From Clostridium sp. (lineage in GTDB: Bacteria > Bacillota > Clostridia > Clostridiales > Clostridiaceae), in assembly GCA_022773025.1 (NCBI GenBank), contig JALEZF010000046.1, positions 1 to 50,586 of the forward strand: a stretch of DNA of 50,586 bases, given 5' to 3'. Positions 17,707 to 26,617 of the stretch are shown piece by piece (position 1 is the stretch's first letter; each line of letters opens with the position of its first letter). Under the pieces are notes generated by a model, which was given only the letters and a program-made list of their open reading frames with translations, searched no databases and was not told where the DNA came from. The position numbers were made by a program, and so were the translations under genes.

Positions 17707-17793
17707 TTAAAGATTGGGTAATAAAATTTACATGTTTATTTTTTATGAAATTTGATATAATATATATTCAAACAAAAGATGGAGGAATTAAAG

Positions 17794-18135
17794 ATGGATA
17801 AATTACCAAATTGCCCAAAATGTAATTCAGAATATACTTATGAGGATGGTAGCCTATTCGTATGCCCAGAGTGTGCTAACGAATGGTCAGCTAATGGAGA
17901 AAACCAAAGTAGTGAAGATGAAAGAATCGTTAAGGATGCTAATGGAAATATCTTAAGCGACGGGGATTCTGTAACTATAGTAAAAGATCTAAAAGTAAAA
18001 GGAGCTTCTTCTGCTTTAAAGAAGGGAACAAAGGTTAAAAATATACGTCTAGTTGACGGTGATCATAACATAGATTGCAAGATAGATGGCTTTGGAGCTA
18101 TGTCTTTGAAATCTGAATTCGTTAAAAAGATATAA
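17794..18135 (+). CDS. zinc-ribbon protein of the PhnA/YjdM family
   Basis: 113 residues. An N-terminal zinc ribbon (CPKC near 7-10, CPEC near 28-31) is followed by the beta-rich domain [31 protein letters not shown] that defines the PhnA/YjdM family. The start at 17794 has GGAGG at 7-10 bases; an upstream in-frame ATG at 17779 overlaps that site. Despite its name the family has no proven link to phosphonate use in Firmicutes. Confidence 0.92.
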   Translation: MDKLPNCPKCNSEYTYEDGSLFVCPECANEWSANGENQSSEDERIVKDANGNILSDGDSVTIVKDLKVKGASSALKKGTKVKNIRLVDGDHNIDCKIDGFGAMSLKSEFVKKI

Positions 18136-18459
18136 ATAAGAAGATAGAAGAACAAAATCAACAGGTTTTGTTTCTAGGTGAAAAAGTATCTAATTAAAAT
18201 CTCAAGCAAAATCACATGTATATTCGTATAGAATAACCATGTGATTTTTTTATATCATATAGATAAATTTTAGATTTTATTTGTTATTGGAATTTAATCT
18301 CATGATATATTAATAGTACATTATTGAACTAAGAGATAAATAGGACTTTGTAAGGTCAATTCATGTTAAGAATACGGGCAAATATGATAAATATAGTTGA
18401 TGGAGTTTGTACTTATTCAACATTATAATAAAGCTATAAACTAATAAGGAGGAAGAATA
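18136..18459. other. intergenic region, 324 bases
   Basis: It holds a terminator for the PhnA-like gene (18208-18252) and the AT-rich leader of the XRE regulator gene, which ends in a GGAGGAAG ribosome binding site. I see no RNA gene, repeat or further ORF with a credible start. Confidence 0.5.
18208..18252 (+). terminator. terminator after the PhnA/YjdM-like gene
   Basis: AAAATCACATG pairs with CATGTGATTTT around an AT-rich loop, and the T-run continues after the stem. Confidence 0.8.
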
Positions 18460-18924
18460 ATGAATTTAGGAAATAGTTTGTTTCATGCAAGAAAAAAATG
18501 TGGACTTTCTCAAGAAGATGTAGCAGAGAAATTGGGAGTAAGCAGGCAGACCATTTCAAAGTGGGAAACGGATGAAACGATTCCGGACATTTGTCAGTCG
18601 AAAAAAATGGCTGTGCTTTACAATATATCGTTAGATGAACTGATTGATTTTGATATTGACATAAAAGAGATTCAAGAGGTTATTGATAAAACTAGTGAAG
18701 AAGTAGAAGAAAAAATCGACTGGACAAATGCATGGGGCAAAAAGTACCCGATTCTGGTTAGATACAAAAGTGAAGTCAATCATCCAAATTATGCTCGTAG
18801 ATTGTGTGTAATGCTGGATGAATTAAAGCAAGAATATCAATACAGTGAATTGGATACTTTTCTAGTTCTGAAGGATATTTTATACAATGTATGGAAAAGT
18901 CGAAAAGATAAATCGGAAAGCTAA
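18460..18924 (+). CDS. XRE-family transcriptional regulator
   Basis: 154 residues. Residues 1-65 form a Cro/CI helix-turn-helix: LFHARKKCGLSQEDVAEKLGVSRQTISKWE. The remaining helical domain (about 75-150, KIDWTNAWGKKYPILVRYKSE and a C-terminal DTFLVLKDILYNVWK) is not one I recognise. AAGGAGGAAG precedes the ATG. It stands alone between intergenic regions, so its targets cannot be inferred. Confidence 0.88.
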   Translation: MNLGNSLFHARKKCGLSQEDVAEKLGVSRQTISKWETDETIPDICQSKKMAVLYNISLDELIDFDIDIKEIQEVIDKTSEEVEEKIDWTNAWGKKYPILVRYKSEVNHPNYARRLCVMLDELKQEYQYSELDTFLVLKDILYNVWKSRKDKSES

Positions 18925-19003
18925 AATTCAATCATACAGATAAAAGTTGATTTACAACCTCCATATATACCATTAAATGCATTTATAGATTTAATAAATA
19001 AAA

Positions 19004-19028
19004 AGTAGGCAAGGGTCTGCTTTTTTTA
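19004..19028 (+). terminator. terminator after the XRE gene
   Basis: AGTAGGC pairs with GTCTGCT (two G-U pairs) around AAGG, followed by T7. Confidence 0.7.
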
Positions 19029-19120
19029 CTTATGTGGAATAGCATAGTAGGTAGAGAAGTTAAAAATCTAGTGGTATAATTTTACATATAAGATTATATG
19101 AATTTGATGGGGGAATTAAG

Positions 19121-19936
19121 ATGAGAATATTAGTTTTGGGTGCTAGTGGCTATGCAGGATCTAGGATTTTTAATGACTTAAGTAAAGACCATGAGGTTTA
19201 CGGTACTTATTATAGTCAAGAAACGAGAATTGAGAATCAAAGTAGGATGATTAGATTTGATATTGCAGATAGTGATAAATTTTCTGAAATACTGGAGATA
19301 GTTAAGCCTGATATAATTATTTCTAGTTTACGAGGAGATTATGAAGCGCAAAAGGTTTGTCACAAACAAGCTGCAAAGTATATATCAGAAAAAACAGGTG
19401 GAAAGCTAATATTTTTATCAACAGCAAATGTATTTGACAATGAACTGAATTTCCCTCATTATGAGGAAGACAAGCTTCAATCACAAACTGACTATGGAAA
19501 ATTTAAAATTCAATGTGAAAATATGCTTGAAGATATCTTGGGAGAGAAAAGTATAATTATAAGAATACCTTTGATTTTAGGGAAGGATTGTCCACTCATA
19601 AATAGGATGAAATCATATATGAAGAATAATGAATCTATTACTTTATATGAAAATCTATTTGTGAACTATACCTTAGATATTCAAATATCAAAGTATATAC
19701 AGTATATACTTGAGGAAGATCTTAATGGAATTTTCCATATAGGCTCCAGAGACTCATGTGATTATGCTGAATTCTTTAAGGAACTAGCGAACAGAATGGG
19801 ATTTGAAAATCCAGACTTTAATATAGAGACATCATTAGATAAAAAATATCAGATAGTTTTCACATCAAGGAGAGACATTCCTGAAGCCTTGCAGATGTCA
19901 GTTAGGGATGTTATTGACTATGTAGCTAGTTCATAG
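19121..19936 (+). CDS. NAD(P)-dependent sugar reductase/epimerase (RmlD-like SDR)
   Basis: 271 residues. ILVLGASGYAGSRI is the Rossmann dinucleotide loop. LIFLSTANVFDNE and TDYGKFKIQCENML carry the Thr and Y-x-x-x-K active-site signature of the extended SDR/RmlD group. RIPLILGKDCPLINRM follows as in dTDP-4-dehydrorhamnose reductases. No sugar-nucleotide cluster surrounds it, so the substrate is unknown. GGGGGAATTAAG precedes the ATG, and a GNAT gene follows within 40 bases. Confidence 0.8.
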   Translation: MRILVLGASGYAGSRIFNDLSKDHEVYGTYYSQETRIENQSRMIRFDIADSDKFSEILEIVKPDIIISSLRGDYEAQKVCHKQAAKYISEKTGGKLIFLSTANVFDNELNFPHYEEDKLQSQTDYGKFKIQCENMLEDILGEKSIIIRIPLILGKDCPLINRMKSYMKNNESITLYENLFVNYTLDIQISKYIQYILEEDLNGIFHIGSRDSCDYAEFFKELANRMGFENPDFNIETSLDKKYQIVFTSRRDIPEALQMSVRDVIDYVASS

Positions 19937-19972
19937 AAATCTAATACACAAAGTATGGAAAGGAAATATTTT

Positions 19973-20503
19973 ATGGAATACAGAAAAATTATGATGGATG
20001 AGATGAATTTGGAGTTGTTCTCATCCTTTGAAAGATATCAAGAGGTGACGAAATGTCGTAGAAAAATAGATGGACAATGGGTAATAGTAGATGATCCGTT
20101 TATCGATCAGTGGAGCAAAGAGGAATATGAAATCCTAGTGTCATATCTAAAAAATACAATAAAAACTTATGGAGTTGTCCTTGGAGCTTTTATAAATGGA
20201 AAGCTAAAAGGTTTTGCTTCAGTTGAAAGCACTACCCTAGGCTCAAGGGGGGAGTATCTTGACCTTTCAAGCATCCATGTTTCTTTTGATGCTAGAGGAA
20301 AGGGTATTGGCAAAACATTATTTAATATGGCAACAAAGTGGGCAAAAGACCAAGGTGCGTCAAAACTATATATATCAGCACATTCGGCAGTAGAATCTCA
20401 GAGATTTTATGAAGCTATGGGATGCATTGAAGCAGCGGAATATAACGAAGAACATGTGAAGAGGGAGCCTTGTGACTGCCAGTTGGAGTATGTGCTTAAG
20501 TAA
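19973..20503 (+). CDS. GNAT family N-acetyltransferase
   Basis: 176 residues. HVSFDARGKGIGKTLFNMATKWAKDQGASKLYISAHSAVESQRFYEAMGC holds the acetyl-CoA loop (R-G-K-G-I-G) and the FYEAMG motif. The start at 19973 is preferred because GGAAAGGA lies 8-14 bases before it; an upstream in-frame ATG at 19955 has no site. Close behind the RmlD-like gene, possibly one transcript. Substrate unknown. Confidence 0.88.
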   Translation: MEYRKIMMDEMNLELFSSFERYQEVTKCRRKIDGQWVIVDDPFIDQWSKEEYEILVSYLKNTIKTYGVVLGAFINGKLKGFASVESTTLGSRGEYLDLSSIHVSFDARGKGIGKTLFNMATKWAKDQGASKLYISAHSAVESQRFYEAMGCIEAAEYNEEHVKREPCDCQLEYVLK

Positions 20504-20637
20504 AATACAAGTTAAAATGAAAGATGTAAAATTTATAGACACTGCTAAATAGGTAATTACGATCAATATATACTAGTGACTATAAAGCTCAATTATAGTG
20601 TATAATAAAAGTATAAATTGAGTAATTAGGTGATAGA

Positions 20638-20946
20638 ATGATTCCATTTATTAAAGAGATAGATAATGTTAAAGAGCAAATAATAGAAAAGTATAATCCA
20701 TTGAAAATAATTCTTTTTGGATCTTGTGCAAAAGGAATCGCTAAAGATAGTAGTGATATTGATTTATGTGTTATTTGTGAATATGAAAGCAAAAAAGATA
20801 AGCTTATGGATATGCTTATTAATATTCAATCAGATAGAGCTATAGATTTTATATTATATAGACCAAGAGAATGGGAAAAATATATAGAGGATTCAACAAC
20901 TTTTGCGTCACTGATAAAGAGAGAAGGAGTAGTTTTATATGGTTGA
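20638..20946 (+). CDS. MNT-type nucleotidyltransferase domain protein
   Basis: 102 residues. The polymerase-beta motif FGSCAKGIAKDSSDIDLCVI (GS-x10-S-D-x-D) and a third acidic residue in AIDFILY make a complete minimal nucleotidyltransferase. It overlaps the HEPN gene by 8 bases. In characterised MNT/HEPN pairs the MNT protein is the antitoxin that adenylylates the HEPN toxin; whether this pair does so is not established. Confidence 0.88.
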   Translation: MIPFIKEIDNVKEQIIEKYNPLKIILFGSCAKGIAKDSSDIDLCVICEYESKKDKLMDMLINIQSDRAIDFILYRPREWEKYIEDSTTFASLIKREGVVLYG

Positions 20947-21328
20947 TACATTAAAATATAAAGAGTGGTTTGAAATAGCGGATAAAGATTTAAATGGTGC
21001 TAAAATTTTATATGAATATGGTGCAGATTATGGTCTTGTTTTATTTCATCTTCAGCAAAGTGTGGAGAAATATTTAAAAGGATATTTAATAGCAAATACA
21101 GGAATGCTGCAAGGCGGACATAGTCTTATAAAGTTATGCAAGAAGGCATGTGAATTCGATAATGAATTTAGAAAGTATATCAAAGACTGTGCATTTTTAA
21201 ATGAGTACTATATTGAAACAAGATATCCCGCAGAAGATCCATTAATTGCAAACAAAGAAGATGTTGAAGATGGATTGAAATTTACAATAGAGATAATTGA
21301 TAGGATAAAGAAGAAGTTTAGTTTATAA
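20939..21328 (+). CDS. HEPN-domain protein
   Basis: 129 residues, all-helical, with VLFHLQQSVEKYLKGYLIANTG and YIETRYPAEDP, the two signatures of the PF05168-type HEPN family. The R-x4-6-H motif of ribonuclease HEPN toxins is not visible, so it may be a non-catalytic nucleotide-binding version. Its start lies inside the MNT gene, implying coupled translation and a two-protein complex. Role as toxin-antitoxin is possible but uncertain. Confidence 0.87.
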   Translation: MVDTLKYKEWFEIADKDLNGAKILYEYGADYGLVLFHLQQSVEKYLKGYLIANTGMLQGGHSLIKLCKKACEFDNEFRKYIKDCAFLNEYYIETRYPAEDPLIANKEDVEDGLKFTIEIIDRIKKKFSL

Positions 21329-21349
21329 CCAGATTAAAGGGTAAATATA

Positions 21350-21826
21350 ATGATAGCATTAATAGTTGCACATTCTAAAAATAATGTCATTGGAAATAAG
21401 GGAAGAATCCCATGGAATATAAAAGGAGAGCTCAGGCGTTATAAGGAGCTTACAACAGGCAATGTGGTTATTATGGGAAGGCGTTCTTACGAAGAAATCG
21501 GAAAACCTCTTCCAAATCGAATGAATATAGTTCTATCAACCACTAAAACCTACGAAGGTAAAAATCTTATAACAGTCCGGTCTTTAAAGGAAGCTTTAGA
21601 CATTGCTGGAGATAGAGATGTGTATATATCTGGCGGGGAAAAGATATTCGAAGAAGCAATCCACATTGTTGATAAAATGTATATCACTCTTGTGGATAAG
21701 GTTATTGAGGGGGACACCTATTTCCCAGACTTCAATGAAGAAGATTTCATAAAGCAAATTGATGAACATTTTCATGGAGACATTCCATATACTTATATGA
21801 CATATACGAGGAAAGAGAAGAAATAA
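21350..21826 (+). CDS. folA: dihydrofolate reductase
   Basis: 158 residues, normal DHFR length. MIALIVAHSKNNVIGNKGRIPWNI is the N-terminal strand and Met20-type loop; the acidic catalytic residue is the Glu in KGELRRYKELT; VVIMGRRSYEEIGKPLPNR and VYISGGEKIFEEAI bind NADPH. It reduces dihydrofolate to tetrahydrofolate for thymidylate and purine synthesis. It stands alone here, 21 bases after the HEPN gene, without thyA. Confidence 0.95.
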   Translation: MIALIVAHSKNNVIGNKGRIPWNIKGELRRYKELTTGNVVIMGRRSYEEIGKPLPNRMNIVLSTTKTYEGKNLITVRSLKEALDIAGDRDVYISGGEKIFEEAIHIVDKMYITLVDKVIEGDTYFPDFNEEDFIKQIDEHFHGDIPYTYMTYTRKEKK

Positions 21827-21838
21827 AGAAGAAATTTT

Positions 21839-21866
21839 AAAAGCTAGGTGAAAGCCTAGCTTTTAG
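21839..21866. terminator. bidirectional terminator
   Basis: AAAAGCTAGG pairs with CCTAGCTTTT around TGAAAG. It lies between convergent genes (DHFR on plus, DUF6442-like on minus) and has T or A tracts on both sides, so it can serve both. Confidence 0.8.
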
Positions 21867-21874
21867 TATTAATG

Positions 21875-22186
21875 TTAACTTAAAATACGAAATAAATATA
21901 GGGACAAGAACATCAATGATAAAATACAAAATGCAACTCCTAAAGCAATTTCGTTTTTTTCATGTAATTTCACACCTCTATATAGACGTAGAACCCCAAT
22001 GATAATAAATATAATGCTATTGACATCATATCCTGATTCATTTGTAATAAGCTTTGTAGACAGTAAAATCATAGCAACTCCTACCACACAGAGCAAAGCG
22101 ATATGTTCAGCCTTTTGCATCACTTGAGCTTCTATTTCATCAGATGTTTCAGAACTTTTACTTTGCGATTTTTCATCTTCTTTCAT
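21875..22186 (-). CDS. small DUF6442-like membrane protein
   Basis: 103 residues: a charged N-terminus rich in Ser, Glu and Lys, then three hydrophobic segments, with NESGYDVNSIIFIIIGVLRLYRG between the first two. This GYDVNSI-x-F region is typical of DUF6442 proteins, which in other Firmicutes often accompany XRE regulators. The ATG at 22186 is chosen because AAAGGAG lies 8 bases upstream; GTG at 22192 lies too close. No function is known. Confidence 0.7.
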   Translation of the reverse strand: MKEDEKSQSKSSETSDEIEAQVMQKAEHIALLCVVGVAMILLSTKLITNESGYDVNSIIFIIIGVLRLYRGVKLHEKNEIALGVAFCILSLMFLSLYLFRILS

Positions 22187-22292
22187 GATCACTACTCCTT
22201 TACGCTTTGTATGATTATAAGTTTATATAAAAAATCATTGAACTTAAGAAACATAAAGCTTGGACACTCAGAAACTTTTCAGTAGTAATTAT

Positions 22293-23195
22293 CTAAAAGA
22301 TCCCAGGCAACAAATAGGCGATGCACATTCCTATGACGAAGGATGTAGCATTTGCAATAAAGGAATAAACAGGGGCAACCCATTTTTCAATTTTATAATC
22401 AGGATTAAGCTTATTAAACCAAATGGAATAAGCAAAGGCTTCTATTATAAACACTAATATCTCCATCCAAATATAATTGAATACAAATAGCATACTGCCA
22501 TAATTATAATTTGTAAGGCTCAGTAAAACATTTAATATTATTTGGGTAATAATGTTGACAATAGTAATGAAGACAAGTATTTTTTTCTTTCTTAGGCCGA
22601 AGAGTAAGGCTATAAGAATTTCAATTAAAATAGTAGCAATAACTCTTGAGAAAAAGGATATGATTTCATTAGTATAATTATAGCTTTGTTTCATAGAGAA
22701 TGTCATTTCATCATTATTAGAAACTTGAAAACTTGATTGGTTCACTGTTGCTGTGAAATAGCTGTTAAAAGCATATCTTTCAAATGATTCATCACTTATA
22801 AGAAAGCTATCTGTTTCTGGAAAGTAAATCAGAATTTTAAACTTTGGTGGAGGATAATATCCCCATTTGAATTCAGAGGTTTCTGTGCAGTTTTTGAAAT
22901 ACTGCAAGAAATAGTACCCATCAATGTCCTTATAATCAACAAACTTTTTCCATATATAATAATCTTCATCATAAGTATTATAGCGTTGATTGTTATAGTG
23001 CTCACCTAAAGCGCTATGAGGACCTGTGCTAGGTATTTCAGAGAGAAGTGTGACATAAAAGTTTTCGCCGTGGAGTCCTTTAAAATCAATTGTAATTGAA
23101 GGCTTTGGACCTACATCAGCATAAGCTGTCTTAGGCATAATCATAAGAATTATTACAATGCAAGAAAACAATGAGAATAAAAGTCTCTTTTTCAA
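22293..23195 (-). CDS. putative exported membrane protein with four C-terminal helices
   Basis: About 300 residues. A signal-like N-terminus (LLFSLFSCIVIILMIMPKTAYA) is followed by an extracytoplasmic domain of about 150 residues with many aromatics (YNNQRYNTYDEDYYIWKKF) and then four hydrophobic segments near residues 190-300. GGGGGTG precedes both GTG (23204) and TTG (23195); TTG with 7-base spacing is preferred. I do not recognise a named family, and neighbours do not help. A sensor or envelope role fits the topology. Confidence 0.65.
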   Translation of the reverse strand: MKKRLLFSLFSCIVIILMIMPKTAYADVGPKPSITIDFKGLHGENFYVTLLSEIPSTGPHSALGEHYNNQRYNTYDEDYYIWKKFVDYKDIDGYYFLQYFKNCTETSEFKWGYYPPPKFKILIYFPETDSFLISDESFERYAFNSYFTATVNQSSFQVSNNDEMTFSMKQSYNYTNEIISFFSRVIATILIEILIALLFGLRKKKILVFITIVNIITQIILNVLLSLTNYNYGSMLFVFNYIWMEILVFIIEAFAYSIWFNKLNPDYKIEKWVAPVYSFIANATSFVIGMCIAYLLPGIF

Positions 23196-23340
23196 ACAAT
23201 ACACCCCCGCAAAATCTCATATTTACCTCCCATAATAATAAAATATGCATTATAAGAAAATTATACCATGATATTCCTATTGCTAGATACATCATGGCAT
23301 AATTTGTAAGGTGATTTTAAGTATTCATACTAAAAATTAA

Positions 23341-23592
23341 TTAACCCCTTAATCCATTTTGCTGGCGTTCCATATTTTCTACAACTACATCGTAAATTTC
23401 ACCTAAGGAAGCACAGTATTCAAGGACTTTCCATGGAGTGTTTGTGTGAAAGTGAATTTTGATTAGCTCATCATCACCAACTGCAAGTAGACAGTCTCCT
23501 TCGATATTATTTGTAATATAGTCGTTTACGTCATCTTCTGAAAGATTTTTTCCTTCGATTAATAACTGTGTGTCAAATTTATATTCAAGCAT
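23341..23592 (-). CDS. standalone FakA/DAK-like C-terminal domain protein
   Basis: 83 residues. Sequence such as YKFDTQLLIEG, then CLLAVGDDELIKIHFHTNTPWKVLEY, matches the part of FakA/YloV proteins (fatty-acid kinase, once called dihydroxyacetone kinase-like) in which H-x-H-T-x-x-P occurs. The kinase (DAK2) domain is absent. Homologues of this short form occur in clostridia as separate genes. Role unknown; it could bind a fatty acid-binding partner or a related small molecule. Confidence 0.7.
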   Translation of the reverse strand: MLEYKFDTQLLIEGKNLSEDDVNDYITNNIEGDCLLAVGDDELIKIHFHTNTPWKVLEYCASLGEIYDVVVENMERQQNGLRG

Positions 23593-23702
23593 AATAGTCC
23601 TCCTTTTATATTATATGAATTTTATTGTAGCTATGTGGACAATATGATTTCCAATGCCAACACCTCTTTATTTAATATAAATTTTATTATACCCTATTTA
23701 AG

Positions 23703-24200
23703 TTAAAAATTGTTAATGATCAAATCAGCAGTTTCTTCGGCAGTGATTTTTGATACATCAATTTTAAATGTATGTAATTTTTCGTATAGGGGAATGCGCT
23801 CTATGCTTCTAGAAATTACATCTTCATGGCGTATACAAGAATCAACATCTTTTCTTAAGCGCTCATATAATTCTTTTTCACCACATATCAAGGAAATAAG
23901 GTGAACCTTACAATCGCTTATATCTAAATTAGATATTATTTCATCAATAATAGATTGTTCATGCATGACCCAACAAAACAAGATATTTTCATAGGTAGAG
24001 CATTTGATGAAATTATTCAAAAGAAAGCAGATATTTTCCAAGACCATATGTTTAGTTTCTTCAGTCACTTGAAAGGGATTCATATCCCAACACCAATCAC
24101 CATCTAAAAAAACGCTATTCTTTAATTTATTTTTCAGAATGTGACAAGTAGTAGTCTTTCCAACTCCCATAGTGCCACCGATTAAAAATATATTTTTCAT
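23703..24200 (-). CDS. P-loop nucleotide kinase-like ATPase
   Basis: 165 residues. Walker A GGTMGVGKTTTCHILK is near the N-terminus, an acidic pair FLDGDWCWDM follows, and LISLICGEKELYERLRKD with a later arginine-rich RSIERIPLYEKL resembles the LID of small nucleotide or antibiotic kinases (AAA_33-like). No substrate can be given. It is transcribed away from the sigma-factor gene. Confidence 0.8.
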   Translation of the reverse strand: MKNIFLIGGTMGVGKTTTCHILKNKLKNSVFLDGDWCWDMNPFQVTEETKHMVLENICFLLNNFIKCSTYENILFCWVMHEQSIIDEIISNLDISDCKVHLISLICGEKELYERLRKDVDSCIRHEDVISRSIERIPLYEKLHTFKIDVSKITAEETADLIINNF

Positions 24201-24543
24201 AATTATTAAGATCCCCCCTGTAAGAATAATTTAAAGCAGAACAGGCCATACATATTATGTACAGCCTGCAGAAGAGAATTTATTAGTTTCTAAAACTTTT
24301 CTTAATCTCATCAATTTGTTTGAGTTGTTAACATTATTATATTAAATTATTCACCCCACATCAATAAGTCTCCCAAACTGACTATTTAGTAAAATCAGAT
24401 TACACCTAACTTTCACCACAAACCCTCAACAGTCCACTACAACTTTTCACTTAAAAAAATATTTTATATTTGCTTAAAAATCCTGTAAGCTTTTATTAAA
24501 GTATTCGTTGTATATAGTAGAGATCTCGGAAAGGAGTCAATAT
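24201..24543. other. divergent intergenic region with an inverted repeat
   Basis: This spacer separates the minus-strand kinase from the plus-strand sigma-factor gene. At 24242-24268, CAGGC-CA-TACAT-ATT-ATGTA-CA-GCCTG forms a two-part inverted repeat without a T-run, so it may be an operator rather than a terminator. The sigma-factor promoter is at the right end. No other gene is visible. Confidence 0.4.
24484..24509 (+). promoter_or_regulatory. possible ECF-type promoter
   Basis: TGTAAG (24484-24489), 16 bases, then CGTT (24506-24509) resembles ECF promoters of the form TGAAAC-N16-CGTA. It lies directly before a sigma/anti-sigma gene pair, where autoregulation is common. Confidence 0.35.
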
Positions 24544-25104
24544 ATGAGGATAGATAGAGAAAATTTTCTCAAGGAACTGAGGCGGAAAAATGAAAAAGCA
24601 TTAGAGTATATCATTGATGTGTATAGCCCTCTTGTTAATGGCATTGTGAGAAGAGTACTTACGCCGTTAAATAATGAGGGGATAATTGAGGAATGTATCT
24701 CTGATGTGTTTTTGAGCGTGTGGAATAATATAGAGAAATTTAAAGGGGACAAGGATAATTTTAAAAGCTGGATTGGTGGAATAAGCAAGTACAAGGCTAT
24801 AGATTATTATAGAAAGTACAGCAATGAGAGAGGCAAAGCTGAGGTCATAGACCACACCATTTCTGATGGAGAAAATTTGGAGGAAAATATCATAAAAGGC
24901 ATAGAGACTAGCAGTGTCATGAAGCTTATAAATGAATTAGATGAGCCAGACAGGAGTATTTTTGTGATGAAATTTTTGTTTGGATATAGGGGGCAGAAGA
25001 TAGCGGATGCCTTGGGACTTACGGTGAGTAATGTAAATGCAAGGGTAAGCAGAGGTCGGAAAAGGCTTAAAGGTCAGTTTGAAAATATGAGGAAGGAGGG
25101 ATAG
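24544..25104 (+). CDS. sigma-70 family (ECF-like) sigma factor
   Basis: 186 residues. Region 2 spans about 10-85 (NEKALEYIIDVYSPLVNGIVRR, VFLSVWNNIEKFKGDKDNFKSWIGGISKYKAIDYYRK). Region 4 spans about 125-180 (DEPDRSIFVMKFLFGYRGQKIADALGLTVSNVNARVSRGRKRLK). The ATG at 24544 has GAAAGGAG in place; an upstream in-frame TTG at 24508 does not. The gene for its likely DUF4179 anti-sigma factor begins one base after its stop codon. Confidence 0.92.
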   Translation: MRIDRENFLKELRRKNEKALEYIIDVYSPLVNGIVRRVLTPLNNEGIIEECISDVFLSVWNNIEKFKGDKDNFKSWIGGISKYKAIDYYRKYSNERGKAEVIDHTISDGENLEENIIKGIETSSVMKLINELDEPDRSIFVMKFLFGYRGQKIADALGLTVSNVNARVSRGRKRLKGQFENMRKEG

Positions 25105-25105
25105 A

Positions 25106-26419
25106 ATGACTTGGGATAATGATAAAGACATCTATGAATTATTGAATGAGGCGGAATTTGATATTAGTGATGAGGCAGAAATGCCAATGAATGATATAGA
25201 AAAGCAAAAACTTAAAAAGAGGGTTAAGAACGGAATAGGAAAAGATATTAAGAAAAAAGGCTGGAGTAGAAAGCAGAAGGTAACTGTAGCTATGATAGCT
25301 TTCATTATACTTGGCACCATAATATCACCAAAGGGTCAGGAGGTCATAGCTTCTATAAAGAACAAACTTTTCTTCAATCCCGGAGCAGGCCTTGTGAGCT
25401 CAACAGAAGAAACCTATGTATTAAAGGAACCCATGACTATTAAAAATGAAAATGAACAGATAATGATAAAAAGCGTTATGTCAAAAGAAAAGTCTCTTGA
25501 GATAGGAATATGGGTAAATAGAGCTTATAATATTAATTTGACTAAAGAGGAATATCACAATAGACCAAAGGACGAAGTGTATATAAAGACTCCAGAGGGA
25601 GAAATGATAAAGTCTACCAGTGGAGCACAAGGCGGTGGAGGAGAGTATACATTTATAAGTACTTTCTTTGAAACAAAAGAGATTATAAAGGAATTCACCC
25701 TAGTATTTAACGGCTATGAGGAAGAGATAAAGCTTATAAAGGCTGATGAGAAAAATAGTTATGACGAGGTTGGTGGGAATAATACAGATAAGAACCTTTT
25801 AATAGGTGCAAACAAATACCACCTTCAAGGCAGCACTTATATAGCCTTTTGGAGTGACGAAGAAACAAAGCAAAATGGAGCACATTATATAGGATATAAT
25901 AGAGAGAAAATAAAAGTCTTAGGACAAGATAGTGGCAAGATATATGAGATGAAGCCTGCACCTTTTGATGGTAGCGGCAAGGAATTTTATGTGGGCAAAG
26001 ATGTGAAGGAACCGCTAAAAATCACCATAAGTGAAGTGGATATGGACTATAGACTTAAAAATCCAGTGAAGTTTAAGCTTCCTATTCCAAAGAAAGGTGA
26101 AACCATAGATATAAGTAAAGAAGTATTTATAGAAGATCTTAATGAAAAGGTGTTTTTGAAATCCATAGTAGGAACTGAAGAAGGCATAGAGATAACTGCA
26201 GATGCAGCGAAATATAGAAAGAAGGATTCTACTATATCTATCATGAGCATGGCAAGAAGCGGCTGGGGTATAGGCGCCAGTCCAGAGGATACAGAAATTA
26301 AAATGGGAGTAGATTATGAAGATCTATCTGTTAAAGAGAAGCTGATAAATAAATTAGATGTTGAAATAGTCAATATAACTATAATAAGACAGGGAAACTG
26401 GAACTTTACAGTGAAATGA
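25106..26419 (+). CDS. DUF4179-type anti-sigma factor
   Basis: 437 residues. A cytoplasmic N-terminal helix region (1-60), one membrane helix (VTVAMIAFIILGTIIS, about 69-85) and a large extracytoplasmic beta-rich part with repeated immunoglobulin-like stretches, as in DUF4179/DUF5643 proteins. It is separated by one base from the sigma-factor gene. Such proteins hold a cognate ECF-like sigma at the membrane until an envelope signal acts. The partner assignment follows from gene order. Confidence 0.82.
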   Translation: MTWDNDKDIYELLNEAEFDISDEAEMPMNDIEKQKLKKRVKNGIGKDIKKKGWSRKQKVTVAMIAFIILGTIISPKGQEVIASIKNKLFFNPGAGLVSSTEETYVLKEPMTIKNENEQIMIKSVMSKEKSLEIGIWVNRAYNINLTKEEYHNRPKDEVYIKTPEGEMIKSTSGAQGGGGEYTFISTFFETKEIIKEFTLVFNGYEEEIKLIKADEKNSYDEVGGNNTDKNLLIGANKYHLQGSTYIAFWSDEETKQNGAHYIGYNREKIKVLGQDSGKIYEMKPAPFDGSGKEFYVGKDVKEPLKITISEVDMDYRLKNPVKFKLPIPKKGETIDISKEVFIEDLNEKVFLKSIVGTEEGIEITADAAKYRKKDSTISIMSMARSGWGIGASPEDTEIKMGVDYEDLSVKEKLINKLDVEIVNITIIRQGNWNFTVK

Positions 26420-26562
26420 TTTTAAGGATGAGTGTATAGATTTTTATCTATGCACTTATTTATTTTGCACATAAAAAATAGATTTGAATAATATATAATA
26501 TAAATAACTATCTATGTATAAATTATAAAACCTATATAAACAATAAATTTTATTTGCATATA

Positions 26563-26580
26563 TATAGATTAAAGTCTATA
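26563..26580 (+). promoter_or_regulatory. candidate ArsR operator
   Basis: TATAGA-TTAAAG-TCTATA is an inverted repeat 38 bases before arsR, in a very AT-rich promoter region. ArsR proteins bind such imperfect palindromes near their own promoters. Because the region is so AT-rich, chance is a real alternative. Confidence 0.4.
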
Positions 26581-26617
26581 TTATATATAAAGAGTTATTT
26601 ATATAAGGAGGATTAAG

